A DNA stretch of 64,000 nt, taken from positions 310,001-374,000 of the forward strand of contig NZ_JAHXGQ010000006.1 of the NCBI RefSeq assembly GCF_019375475.1. Direction: 5' to 3'. The position numbers and the translations under genes are program-made. The DNA is from Saccharothrix obliqua (GTDB lineage: Bacteria > Actinomycetota > Actinomycetes > Mycobacteriales > Pseudonocardiaceae). Positions 15,996 to 24,619 of this stretch are shown one piece after another (position 1 is the stretch's first letter; each line of letters begins with the position of its first letter). The notes beneath the pieces were generated by a model. That model had not been told where the DNA came from. It saw nothing but the letters and a program-made list of their open reading frames with translations, and ran no database searches.

Positions 15996-17207
15996 GTGCG
16001 CGGACCCTCCTACAAGGTTGTCGACCTGTTCTCCGGCGCGGGTGGCATGAGCCTCGGTTTCCAGGCGCACCGCGACTTCCGGGTGGTCGGCGCGGCCGAC
16101 GCGCAGATCGGCAAGCCCTCGTCGCGACTGGGCTCGCTGCGCTGCAACGGCACGTACCGGGACAACATCGGCGTCGACCCGCTCCAGGTCGACCTGGGCC
16201 GGTTGGACCCGGCGGTGCTGCGCCAGGTGTGGGGCCTCCAGCGGGGCGAGCTGGACGTGCTGGTGGCGTGCCCGCCGTGCTCCGGCTTCACCCGCATCTC
16301 GCCCGCCAACCACCTGCGTGACGACCCGCGCAACTCCCTGGTCGGCCGGGTGGCGGCGTACGTGGCCGAGTTCCGGCCCCGGATCCTGCTGCTGGAGAAC
16401 GCCCGCGAGCTGATCAAGGGCAAGCAGCGGCACCACCTGGACGGGCTGGTGGACCAGTTGCTGGAGCTGGGCTACGAGGTGGACGCGTCGTCGCACATGC
16501 TGTCCCGGTTCGGCTTGCCGCAGCTGCGCGAGCGCGCCGTGGTGGTCGCCGTGGACCGCGGTGTGCCGTTGCGCACCATGGACGACCTGTGGGCGGGCTG
16601 GGAGGTGCGCCCGGCGGCCGTGACGGTGCGGCGGGCCATCGGCAAGCTGCCGTTCGTGCGCGCGGGCGAGGCCGACCCGGAGGACGCGATGCACGTGTCG
16701 CCGTCGTTCCGGCACGACCGGTCGCTGGACCGGATGCGGGCGATCCCGGTGGACGGCGGCTCGTGGGGCGACCTCGTCGGCTCGCCCGCCGAGCAACTGC
16801 TCAACCCCGCCCAGCGCAAGATCATCGCCGACGGCAAGTGGGGTTCCCACCCGGACGTCTACGGCCGCATGTGGTGGGACGAGCCGGCACGCACCATCAA
16901 GCGGGAGTGCGGCCACGTCGGCAACGGCCGGTACGCCCACCCGGAGCAGCACCGGCTGTGCACGGTGCGGGAAATGGCTTTGCTCCAGGGGTTCCCGCGC
17001 AAGTTCCGGTTCGACGTGTCGATCATCGGCAACGCGTACCGGCACCTGGGCGACGCGGTGCCGCCGCTGGTCTCCTACCAGCTCGCGGCGTTGTGCAAGT
17101 GGATCCTCGCCGGTCAGCCGCCCACCGCGAAGGACCTCTGCCTGCCCGGCACCTCCCTGCGCGTCGGCGACATCCGGCCGGTCGGCGTGGGCGAGCTGGT
17201 CGCCTAG
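15996..17207 (+). CDS. DNA (cytosine-5-)-methyltransferase, orphan
   Basis: The 403-residue protein has all main C5-methyltransferase motifs in order: DLFSGAGG (10-17, AdoMet binding), ACPPCSGF with the catalytic Cys95, ENARE (134-138) in place of ENV, QLRER (176-180) and a C-terminal motif X region GNAYRHLGDAVPP. The target-recognition region lies between about 190 and 310. It is as long as stand-alone type II methylases. No restriction endonuclease or Vsr gene is near, so it may regulate or be a remnant of a restriction system. A TACGAT -10 element at 15983-15988, seven bases before GTG 15996, suggests a leaderless transcript. Recognition sequence unknown. Confidence 0.93.
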   Translation: MRGPSYKVVDLFSGAGGMSLGFQAHRDFRVVGAADAQIGKPSSRLGSLRCNGTYRDNIGVDPLQVDLGRLDPAVLRQVWGLQRGELDVLVACPPCSGFTRISPANHLRDDPRNSLVGRVAAYVAEFRPRILLLENARELIKGKQRHHLDGLVDQLLELGYEVDASSHMLSRFGLPQLRERAVVVAVDRGVPLRTMDDLWAGWEVRPAAVTVRRAIGKLPFVRAGEADPEDAMHVSPSFRHDRSLDRMRAIPVDGGSWGDLVGSPAEQLLNPAQRKIIADGKWGSHPDVYGRMWWDEPARTIKRECGHVGNGRYAHPEQHRLCTVREMALLQGFPRKFRFDVSIIGNAYRHLGDAVPPLVSYQLAALCKWILAGQPPTAKDLCLPGTSLRVGDIRPVGVGELVA

Positions 17208-17600
17208 ATCACCGTTCCGCAACGGTGTGGCGACGGTTTACGTCGAAGTTTTACGCCTATCGTGGTAAGCACCCGCTCTGAACTGCGGTTATTGGCTTGT
17301 CTCAAGGCCGTTTACGACTATTCGGCGTTGCCTGGAAGGGCTGTTCGGCGGCGTCCGGGGGCCACCCCGGACGGTCCTTTGATCATCCACTGTGGACAGT
17401 ACCGCCGGGTATGAGCTGATCAACGCGGTGCCGCCGGGGGAGATCACCTCCTACGTCCAGGGCTTACCCGATCGGATAGTGTTCCGCGCATTCCTGCCGA
17501 ATCAGGTGTCGGCGCGCCCACCCGGCGCAGCCCGCCCGATCGGACAAGGACCGCCGCCTTGCAACAGACCACGGGCTTCTCGCGAGCCTCAAGGAGACAC
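17208..17600. terminator. Intergenic region with terminator hairpin at 17353-17372
   Basis: In this 393-base stretch the clearest element is a perfect 8-bp hairpin, GTCCGGGG / CCCCGGAC with loop GCCA (17353-17372), followed by GGTCCTTT. It could end transcription from the methyltransferase gene. The remaining sequence should hold the promoter of the adhesin gene, whose ribosome-binding site AAGGAG lies at 17591-17596. I see no further gene. Confidence 0.5.
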
Positions 17601-18839
17601 ATGGCACCCCGGTTGACCCTGAAGCGCATGGGGGCTGCGGTCCTCGGCGCCTCCCTCGTGCTGCTTTCCGCGCTCCCCGCCGCCGCCGACGCGGTCGAGA
17701 TCAAGCCCTTCCCCGGCGCCGACCAGCCGGGCATGGGCGTGTACCTGCTCGACAAGGACGGCAAGCCCGTCAAGAACGGCAAGCCGGTCCACACCGAGCT
17801 GATCGGCGTCAAGTTCAAGGACGGCAACGACAGCCAGACGGCCACCGCCTACTGCGTGGAACTCCCCACGCCCCTTGAGGACAACACGTCCCTCAAGGAA
17901 GCGCCGTGGGGCGAGCACCCCAACCCGGAGTCCCAGTTCCCCCAGAACGCGAAGTACGTGAACTGGATCCTCCACCACAGCTACCCGAAGCTGGACGAGA
18001 AGGACGCCAAGGAGTTCGTCGGCCTGCCGAACGCCGGCCGCAGCTCGCTGATCGCGGCGACCCAGGCCGCCATCTGGCACTACACCGACGGCGTGACCCT
18101 GCGGGAGAACGACTCGACCGGTGACAAGAGCGACGAGGTCGACGCCGACGTCCTCGCCATCTACAAGAAGCTGACCGGTCCGGACAACGTCGGCGAGGAC
18201 GCGGCGCCCGCCCCGACGCTGGAGGTCACGCCGAAGTCCCAGGAGGGCAAGGCCGGTTCGCTGATCGGGCCGTTCACCATCACCACCTCCTCGGGTCGCG
18301 TGCTGATCGAGGCCGAGGTCCCGGCCGGTGTGACGTTCACCGACAAGGACGGCAAGGAGCTGACCGTCGCCAAGGGCTCCGAGGCGCGGGCCGCGTCGGC
18401 GGACCTCAACATCAGCGAGGTCTTCGTCAAGGTCGCCGACGACGCCGCGCCCGGCGAGGTCGAGTTCACCGTCCACGCCTCGTCCCAGCTGAACAGCGGT
18501 CGCCTGTTCATCGCCAGCGACAGCCGCCAGAAGACGCAGTCCCTGGTGATCGCGACCTCCAACCCGATGGACGCGAAGGACCAGGCGAAGGCCAAGTGGA
18601 CCGCGGACAAGGTGGAGACCACCACCTCCGCCGCGCCGACCACCGAGACCTCGCCCGAGGCCACGACGGCCGCGCCGACCACCACCACGACGACCCCCGC
18701 CGTGGTGCCCGTGGCCAACGAGGACGAGCTGGCCTCGACCGGTGCGTCCATCTTCGTGCCGCTGCTGATCGGCCTCGGCCTGCTCGGCGCGGGCGCGGCG
18801 GCCCTGATCATCGTGCGCCGCAAGAAGACCACCGCGTGA
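17601..18839 (+). CDS. TQXA-domain thioester adhesin, cell-wall anchored by a class E sortase signal
   Basis: The 412-residue surface protein has a signal peptide (1-29), a TQXA thioester domain (about 45-165) and a beta-sandwich region (about 200-330). These are followed by a Thr/Pro-rich, wall-spanning linker and an LASTG sorting motif at 377-381 with a membrane helix and a positive tail (RRKKTTA). In the TQXA domain Cys85 (YCVE) and Gln155 (TQAAIWHYTDG) are placed to form the internal Cys-Gln thioester, which lets such proteins bind covalently to amines on a surface. LAxTG is the class E form used in high-GC actinobacteria. ATG 17601 has AAGGAG four bases upstream. A strong terminator follows, so it is monocistronic. 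Confidence 0.9.
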   Translation: MAPRLTLKRMGAAVLGASLVLLSALPAAADAVEIKPFPGADQPGMGVYLLDKDGKPVKNGKPVHTELIGVKFKDGNDSQTATAYCVELPTPLEDNTSLKEAPWGEHPNPESQFPQNAKYVNWILHHSYPKLDEKDAKEFVGLPNAGRSSLIAATQAAIWHYTDGVTLRENDSTGDKSDEVDADVLAIYKKLTGPDNVGEDAAPAPTLEVTPKSQEGKAGSLIGPFTITTSSGRVLIEAEVPAGVTFTDKDGKELTVAKGSEARAASADLNISEVFVKVADDAAPGEVEFTVHASSQLNSGRLFIASDSRQKTQSLVIATSNPMDAKDQAKAKWTADKVETTTSAAPTTETSPEATTAAPTTTTTTPAVVPVANEDELASTGASIFVPLLIGLGLLGAGAAALIIVRRKKTTA

Positions 18840-18854
18840 ACTGATCGTTGACGC

Positions 18855-18889
18855 GAAGGCCCCCTCGGGAAATCCCGAGGGGGCCTTTC
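18855..18889 (+). terminator. Strong hairpin terminator after the TQXA adhesin
   Basis: A 15-bp stem (GAAGGCCCCCTCGGG, 18855-18869, with the matching arm at 18874-18889, loop AAAT) ends in CCTTTC. It is symmetrical enough to act in both directions. Confidence 0.9.
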
Positions 18890-19001
18890 GCTGTCCGTTG
18901 TGGACAGCACGCCGGCGGCGTGCTTCGGAGGTAGCGTTGAGCGCTGGGGACGCGAGGTCGGTTCGGGTAGCCTGCGTCGGGAAATTCTGCGGAGGAGCGC
19001 G

Positions 19002-19175
19002 ATGAACTTCGACGAGATCAAGAACAAGGCGTCCGAGCTGCTGGAGCAGAACCACGAGAAGGTGGACCAGGGCATCGACGCGGCGGCCGACTTCATCGCC
19101 GGCCGGTTCGGGCACGAGGAGCAGGTGAAGGGCGTGGCCGAGAAGGCCAAGGACATCCTGCCGGGTGGGGAGTGA
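19002..19175 (+). CDS. Rv0909-family (MT0933-like) putative antitoxin
   Basis: The 57-residue protein (MNFDEIKNKASELLEQNHEK...) is a single amphipathic helical domain rich in Lys, Glu and Ala. It has the pattern (I/L)-x-x-K-x-x-x-L-L-x-x-N-x-x-K-V-D-x-x-I-D-x-A of the MT0933/Rv0909 family. In Mycobacterium tuberculosis these are antitoxins paired with a START-like toxin (Rv0910). Here the partner, overlapping by four bases (GTGA), is instead a glycolipid-binding-like protein, so a toxin-antitoxin function is uncertain. GGAGGAG precedes the ATG. Confidence 0.7.
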   Translation: MNFDEIKNKASELLEQNHEKVDQGIDAAADFIAGRFGHEEQVKGVAEKAKDILPGGE

Positions 19176-19795
19176 ACTCCTCGGACGCGGTCGAGCGGGC
19201 CACCCCGACCGGGGAGGCCCGCACGCCGGCCGCGCGCATCGTCACCTGGCGCGGCTACGACGCGCCCCGGCTGGAGCAGGTCAGGTACCTGCTGACCGAG
19301 CGGAAGGCACGTGCCTCCGGCCGCATCGTGGCCGCCGGCCCGGACGAGCAGTTCAGCGCGTCGTTCGAGGTGTCCGTGGGCGAGACCGGCGCGGTCACCC
19401 GCCTGCTGCTGCGCACCGCCACCGTGTCCGAGGAGCGGCAGATCTCGGTGTCCCGCTCGTCGGAGGGCGTGTGGCTGGTGGACTCCGGCTCCGGCGCCGA
19501 GCGGGCCGACTTCGACGGCGCGCTGGACGTGGACGTGCAGTCGGCCGTGTTGTTCAACGCCATCCCCATCCGGCGGCTCGGGCTGCACCGCGAGCCGGGT
19601 GAGCACGTGCTGCCGGTGGTGTACGTGTCGTTGCCCGACCTGGAGGTCCGGCTGCTGCGCCAGGCGTACCGGACGGTGTCGGTGGGCGAGGACCGGTCCG
19701 TGGTGGCGTACGAGAGCGGCGACTACCGCCAGGACATCACCGTCGACCGCGACGGCCTGGTGCTCGACTACCCGGGCGTCGCACACCGCATCTGA
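19172..19795 (+). CDS. Putative glycolipid-binding protein (PA1994-like, DUF1089)
   Basis: The 207-residue protein is beta-rich and contains the strands RIVTWRGYDAPRLEQVRYLL and ADFDGALDVDVQSAVLFNAI, then IPIRRLGL and VVYVSLPDLEVR. These I know from the putative glycolipid-binding family (PA1994-like fold, LolA/LprG-like half barrel). The motif D-x-D-L/V-x-x-S/A-P/V-x-x-N-x-x-P-I-R-R is the hallmark. Members have no established biochemical role. The GTG at 19172 overlaps the antitoxin-like stop, so the two are translated together. The gene ends six bases before the convergent thiolase stop. Confidence 0.75.
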   Translation: MNSSDAVERATPTGEARTPAARIVTWRGYDAPRLEQVRYLLTERKARASGRIVAAGPDEQFSASFEVSVGETGAVTRLLLRTATVSEERQISVSRSSEGVWLVDSGSGAERADFDGALDVDVQSAVLFNAIPIRRLGLHREPGEHVLPVVYVSLPDLEVRLLRQAYRTVSVGEDRSVVAYESGDYRQDITVDRDGLVLDYPGVAHRI

Positions 19796-19801
19796 CGGCC
19801 G

Positions 19802-20983
19802 TCACACGCGCAGCGCGATGGCCAGCCCCTGGCCGACGCCGACGCACGCGGCGGCGACGCCCAGCCCGCCGCCGCGAGCACGCAGGTGGCGGCACAGGTC
19901 CACCACGACCCGCGGCATGGACGCGCCCAGCGGGTGACCGTAGGCGATCGCACCGCCGTGCACGTTGACCTTCTCCCGGTCGACCTCCGGAAGGTGGTGC
20001 AGCACGGACAACGCCATCGCCGCGAACGCCTCGTTGACCTCCCACAGGTCGACGTCCTCGGGGGTCACCCGGAGGCGGGTCAGCAGCTTCCGGATCGCCG
20101 TCACCGGTGCGAGCGTGAACCGGTGCGGCTCGGCGGCGGTCACCGCGCTGCCCAGGATCTCGGCCAGCGGCGCGACGCCCAGTTCGGCGGCCACCGCCTC
20201 GGTGCCCACCAGGACGGCCGCCGCGCCGTCGTTGAGCGGTGACGAGTTGCCCGCCGTGACCGGACCCGCCGCGGAGAACGCCGACGCGAGCCTGCCCAGC
20301 TTCTCCAGCGACGTCTCCGGGCGCACCGACTCGTCCCGCCGCACCGCCGACCCGTCCGGGAGCTGCACCGGGAACGCGAACCCGTCGTGCACACCGGCGT
20401 CCCACGCGGCCGACGCGCGGCGGTGCGAGCGCAGCGCGTAGAGGTCCATCTGCTCGCGGGTGATGCCGAGCCCGACCGCCACGTCCTCGGCGGCGCGGCC
20501 CAGCGGCACCGTCCACTCGGCGGGCATCCGGGGGTTCACCAGCCGCCAGCCCAACGCCGTGGACACCGGTTCCAGCCGGTCCGCGAACGCCCGGTCCGGC
20601 CGCGGCACCACGAACGGCGCGCGCGTCATGCCCTCCACGCCACCCGCCACCAGCAGGTCGCCGTCACCCATCGCCACGGTCCGGCCGGCCTGCACGATGG
20701 CCTCGCCGCCGGACGCGCACAGCCGGTTCACCGCCACGCCCGGCACGGTCGGCGGCAGCCCGGCGAGCAACGCCGCCATCCGGCCGACGTCCCGGTTCTC
20801 CTCGCCCGCGCCGTTGGAGTTGCCCAGCACCACGTCGTCCACGCGGGCCGGGTCGAAGCGGTGTCTGCGCAGCAGCTCCGTGATCGGCAGCGCGGCCAGG
20901 TCGTCCACGCGCACCCCGGACAGGCCGCCGCGGTAGCGGCCGAAGGGGGTGCGGGCGGCGTCGAGGATCAGCGGACGGCGCAT
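19802..20983 (-). CDS. Acetyl-CoA acyltransferase (thiolase)
   Basis: The 393-residue protein is a full-length thiolase. It has the acyl-accepting Cys89 in NRLCASGGEAIV, the GHPLGAS catalytic His (about 350) in GGAIAYGHPLGAS, and the second Cys380 in ACVGVGQG. The last motif usually reads C-x-G-G-G-Q-G; here one Gly is Val, which I note but do not think inactivating. The enzyme either breaks down 3-ketoacyl-CoA (beta-oxidation, 3-oxoadipyl-CoA) or condenses acetyl-CoA. There are no adjacent beta-oxidation genes to decide this. ATG 20983, no neighbour in operon. Confidence 0.93.
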   Translation of the reverse strand: MRRPLILDAARTPFGRYRGGLSGVRVDDLAALPITELLRRHRFDPARVDDVVLGNSNGAGEENRDVGRMAALLAGLPPTVPGVAVNRLCASGGEAIVQAGRTVAMGDGDLLVAGGVEGMTRAPFVVPRPDRAFADRLEPVSTALGWRLVNPRMPAEWTVPLGRAAEDVAVGLGITREQMDLYALRSHRRASAAWDAGVHDGFAFPVQLPDGSAVRRDESVRPETSLEKLGRLASAFSAAGPVTAGNSSPLNDGAAAVLVGTEAVAAELGVAPLAEILGSAVTAAEPHRFTLAPVTAIRKLLTRLRVTPEDVDLWEVNEAFAAMALSVLHHLPEVDREKVNVHGGAIAYGHPLGASMPRVVVDLCRHLRARGGGLGVAAACVGVGQGLAIALRV

Positions 20984-21034
20984 GGACCCATCTTCGCACC
21001 GCCGGGGCGGTTGTCACGGCCCTGACGTTTGCCG

Positions 21035-22828
21035 TTAGCCGACGAAGAACGACACGAACGCCGTGGTGGGGCGGACGTCCGCGGCCGTGCCGAACAGCTT
21101 GACCTCGATCATGTGCGGTCCGAAGGACAACCCGGAGGTGTCCAGGGCCAGCCGGTAGGAGCCCGCGACGCCCGGTCCGCCCAGGGCGGTGGGCACGGCC
21201 GCCACCCGTTCTTCGTCCAGCCGCACGGTGAACCCGGCGAGCCCGGCCGGTCCCGGCCCGAGCTGCGCGGACCGGCCGTCCAGCACCAGGTCGAGCACCA
21301 GCCGGCCGCGCTTGACCGGTGCGCCGGCGGGCACCGGTTGACCGGCCGCGTCCAGCACCGTCGCGTCCACGCGGGGCAGCACCGGCACGGGAGCGGGCGG
21401 CGGCGCGGGCGCGGGTGGGCGCACGACCGGCGCGCCCGGCGCGGGCGCGGGCTCCAGGTCGACGTGCGTGACCTGCGCCCGGACGGTGGTCAGGACGGTC
21501 ATCGCCAGGTGGTCGCCGGAAGTGACCAGCGCGTCCGCCGGCAGGTCGGCCACCAGCGGGTACGCGACGCCGGGCCGCCACGGCGCGTCCGCCGCGGCGG
21601 GGCGCAGCGGCACCCGCTGCCCGCCCGCGGCGAGCGTGAACTCCGGCGGCGCGGGTGACGGGTCGGCGTGCAGGAGGGCCAACCGCAGCCGTGCGCCCGC
21701 CACGCCCGGCAGCGGTGTGCCGGTCGCCGGCGGCGCGTCGGCAGCCACTGTCACCCGCACAGGTGGTGCGGCCGTGACCGGCGGCGGGGTGGCGGGCGTG
21801 GCGTCGAACGCCACCAGGCTGACCGCCACCCGCCGACCGGGCGGACCGGACACCGACACCAGCGCGGTCGCCTCCGCCCAGCGCGGCACGGCCGGGCTCG
21901 TCGCCAGCAGCTCGCCGTCCAGCAGCACGCGCGTGCCGTCCCGGCGCAGCACCAGTTCCCAGCGGTGGGTCAGGCCCGGTTCCAGCGGCGGCACGGGCCG
22001 CACCGCCGCGGTCGGCACGCCGTCGGCGGTGACCACCTCGGCGGTGGCGTGCCCGCCGCCGGTCGCCACCCGCAACCGGATCGCACCCGGCGGCAGCACG
22101 TCGCCGACCACGCTCACCGGGCCGGGCACCAGGTCCAGGTCGAGCCCGCCGTCCGGGCCGGGCGCGTCGGTGTCCACGGCGAACCGGCCGAGCACGTCGC
22201 CCTCGTGCGGCACGAACGGCGTGCGCGACCGCAACGTCACGGGTGCCGCACAACCACCGTCGACCACCAGCCGCCGCGCGTCGTCGGGGCGGGCGCGGGC
22301 GCAGTTCGGCCTCGACGTGAGTCGCCACCGGGCCGGGTCCGGCGCGTCGGGCTGGTCGAACGCGTCCACCAGCGCGTAGCCGTCGAGTCGCGTGGCGCGT
22401 GGCGTGCCCTCGACGCGCACGGGCTCGGAGCGCTGCCCGAACGCGTCCACGGCCCGGACCTCCACGTGGTGCGCCACGTCGTCGGCCAAGCCGTCCAACT
22501 GGGTCGCGGCGCCCACGACCAGCCGGGTCCGGTCCGGTTCGCCCGCGCGGCCCCAGCGGACCTCGTGGCCCGGCGCGTCGTCGGTCCAGGCGACCTGGAG
22601 CCGGCGCGGGCCGGGCGTCACCCGCAGGTCCGCCGGCGGGCGCGGCGGCTGCCCGGGTGGCGGCGCCAGGACGCCCGGCGCGGCGAACGGCGCGAGGGAC
22701 GTCGGTGGCGGCGGTGTCGTGGTCGCCCGGGACGACGGGTCGTCGACCCCGGTCGTGCGCAGCACCGCCACGACTCCGCCGAACAACACCACCGCGGCGG
22801 CGAGGACGATGACCCGGCGACGATCCAT
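21035..22828 (-). CDS. Secreted or membrane-anchored FnIII-domain protein, paralogue 1
   Basis: The 597-residue protein starts MDRRRVIVLAAAVVLFGGVV, a signal anchor or signal peptide. A Pro/Thr-rich stretch comes next, then a fibronectin type III-like domain (about 60-140, PRRLQVAWTDDAPGHEVRWG ... HHVEVRAVDAFGQRSEPVRV). A lectin-like beta-sandwich region follows (about 150-370, with ALVDAFDQPDAPDPARWRLT and LTHRWELVLRRDGTRVLLDG), then a Pro-rich linker and a C-terminal beta domain. It is extracytoplasmic; the ligand is unknown. The upstream gene at 22885 encodes a protein of the same architecture, so these are a tandem duplication in one operon. The function of either is not known to me. Confidence 0.75.
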   Translation of the reverse strand: MDRRRVIVLAAAVVLFGGVVAVLRTTGVDDPSSRATTTPPPPTSLAPFAAPGVLAPPPGQPPRPPADLRVTPGPRRLQVAWTDDAPGHEVRWGRAGEPDRTRLVVGAATQLDGLADDVAHHVEVRAVDAFGQRSEPVRVEGTPRATRLDGYALVDAFDQPDAPDPARWRLTSRPNCARARPDDARRLVVDGGCAAPVTLRSRTPFVPHEGDVLGRFAVDTDAPGPDGGLDLDLVPGPVSVVGDVLPPGAIRLRVATGGGHATAEVVTADGVPTAAVRPVPPLEPGLTHRWELVLRRDGTRVLLDGELLATSPAVPRWAEATALVSVSGPPGRRVAVSLVAFDATPATPPPVTAAPPVRVTVAADAPPATGTPLPGVAGARLRLALLHADPSPAPPEFTLAAGGQRVPLRPAAADAPWRPGVAYPLVADLPADALVTSGDHLAMTVLTTVRAQVTHVDLEPAPAPGAPVVRPPAPAPPPAPVPVLPRVDATVLDAAGQPVPAGAPVKRGRLVLDLVLDGRSAQLGPGPAGLAGFTVRLDEERVAAVPTALGGPGVAGSYRLALDTSGLSFGPHMIEVKLFGTAADVRPTTAFVSFFVG

Positions 22829-22884
22829 TGCGACAAGCTAGGCCGCCAAGTGACGCGGGTCACCGGGCGTTGCCCACCCGAGAC

Positions 22885-24609
22885 CTACCGGGGGCGGATC
22901 TCGAACACCCGCTCCGACGACTGGACGCCGACCCGCTGGTCCACCGGGACCACCCGGGCCTGCACCCGGTGCCCGCCCGCCGCCAGGCCGGTGACGTCGA
23001 GCAGGAACTCGTGCCGACCGCCCGCCGAGCCCCCGGTCGGCAACACCACCAGCCGCTGCCCGTCCAGGTCGACCTCCACGGCGCGCACCGGTGCCACCTC
23101 GCGTGCCGCGCCCGCGGGTAACGCGACCACCAGCCGCGCCCGCCCGCGGGGCGGGAACGGGCCGTCGGGTGCGGACTCGTGCACGACCACCACGTCCGGT
23201 CTCGGCAGCTCCGCCTCCGGGTGCCGCAGGTCGGCCAACCGGGGCAGCGGGCGGCGGGGCGCGTCGTCGCCGTCGGCCACCACCAGGTGGGCCGCGTTGA
23301 CCAGGAGCTGCCGCTCGGCGTGCAACCGCACCTCGGGCGACGGCGACGACTCGGGCAGCGGGAAGTCCGCGTACAGCACGCTCTCGGTGTCGTCGCCGGA
23401 CGGCAGGAACGCGGCGGGCGCGGTCCGGTCGCCGAACTCCACCACCACCGGGACGTCCCGCGCCTTGCCGCTCACCGCCACCACCGACGCCACGACCCGG
23501 GCCGTCCGGGCACCGACCAGGCGCTCCCGGGGCACGCCGCCCAGCCCGGTCACCGTGCCGTCCCGCGTGCCCGGACCCAGCGGCACCACGGACGCGGGCA
23601 CCGGCTCGCTCGGCGCGCCGCCCACGGCGAACGAGTCGAGCCGCGTCTGCCGCACGCCCCGGAACACCAGGCGTGGCCGGGCCACCCGCCACGGCACCGC
23701 GACCGACGCCGTGGCCAGCACCTGGCCGTCCCGCAACGCCACCACCGCGTCCGGCAGCACCCGCAGCTCCCAGCGGTGCCGCACGCCCGGCGTCGGCGGC
23801 GGGGCCGTGCCACCCACGTCGATCACCCGGGACGTCGTCGGCACGCCCGGTCCGGTCTCGAAGTTCGCGCCGTGCGGCGTGATGCGCAGTGCCAGCACGT
23901 CCGGCGGGAACGGGCGCAGCAGGCGGCCGAGGTCCTGGCACGGTTCCGGCAGCAACGCCACGAACAGCTCACCCGAGTCGGGGCCGTCCGTGGTGAGCAC
24001 GACGCGGCCCAGCGCGCCGTCCGCGGCGGGCGGGCCCAGGCGCAGCGGCACGTTCGACTGGAGGTCGAGCGAGTGGCAGCCCACCTCCAGCCGCCTGCCG
24101 CGCAGGCCCAGGCAACCGCCGTCGCCGAACACCCGCCAGCGCCGCGGGTCCAGCGATCCCGGGCCGTCGAACACGTCCACCGGCCGCAGCACCTCCGGCC
24201 CGGTGTCGAGCGCGAGGCTGGGCACGGCCGTCACCGCGGCGGGTTCCGAGCGCCGGCCGAGCGCGTCCACCGCCCGCACCTCGACGGTGGTCGCCGCGTC
24301 CGGGTCCAGGTCGGTCAGCTCCGCCTCGACGGCCTGCACCAGCCGCACCCCGCCCGGCCACCGGACCTCGAACCCGTCGTGGGTGACGCCGTCGGTCGCC
24401 GTCCAGGTGACGCGCAGGCTGGTCCGGTCCGGTGCCACGACCCGGAGTTCCGACGGCCGCTTGGGCGGCACGTCGTCAGGGACGAGCTGAACCCGCCCGT
24501 CCAGGAACCGGGGCGGCTCGGGCGGCGTGGTCTCCTGGCGCAGCACCACCACCGCGCCGGCGACCAGCGCCAGGCCGCCGAGCCACGCCACGAGCCCCCG
24601 ACGCTCCAC
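22885..24609 (-). CDS. Secreted or membrane-anchored FnIII-domain protein, paralogue 2
   Basis: The 574-residue protein repeats the layout of its neighbour: signal anchor (MERRGLVAWLGGLALVAGAVVV), short Pro-rich segment, FnIII-like domain (about 50-130, TSLRVTWTATDGVTHDGFEV ... TVEVRAVDALGRRSEPAAV), a lectin-like region that opens with PVDVFDGPGSLDPRRWRVFG (compare LVDAFDQPDAPDPARWRLT in the neighbour) and RHRWELRVLPDAVVALRDG, and a C-terminal beta domain. The two conserved strands show common origin, but the linkers differ, so the duplication is old. It lies 10 bases from tyrA's stop and 57 bases upstream of paralogue 1, so tyrA and both may be co-transcribed. Confidence 0.75.
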   Translation of the reverse strand: MERRGLVAWLGGLALVAGAVVVLRQETTPPEPPRFLDGRVQLVPDDVPPKRPSELRVVAPDRTSLRVTWTATDGVTHDGFEVRWPGGVRLVQAVEAELTDLDPDAATTVEVRAVDALGRRSEPAAVTAVPSLALDTGPEVLRPVDVFDGPGSLDPRRWRVFGDGGCLGLRGRRLEVGCHSLDLQSNVPLRLGPPAADGALGRVVLTTDGPDSGELFVALLPEPCQDLGRLLRPFPPDVLALRITPHGANFETGPGVPTTSRVIDVGGTAPPPTPGVRHRWELRVLPDAVVALRDGQVLATASVAVPWRVARPRLVFRGVRQTRLDSFAVGGAPSEPVPASVVPLGPGTRDGTVTGLGGVPRERLVGARTARVVASVVAVSGKARDVPVVVEFGDRTAPAAFLPSGDDTESVLYADFPLPESSPSPEVRLHAERQLLVNAAHLVVADGDDAPRRPLPRLADLRHPEAELPRPDVVVVHESAPDGPFPPRGRARLVVALPAGAAREVAPVRAVEVDLDGQRLVVLPTGGSAGGRHEFLLDVTGLAAGGHRVQARVVPVDQRVGVQSSERVFEIRPR

Positions 24610-24619
24610 CCGTCGAACA

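Noticed and set aside
17392-17616. Small frame before the TQXA adhesin
   Set aside because: It ends inside the adhesin start, has no ribosome-binding site and no likeness to a protein; the region is better read as promoter and leader.
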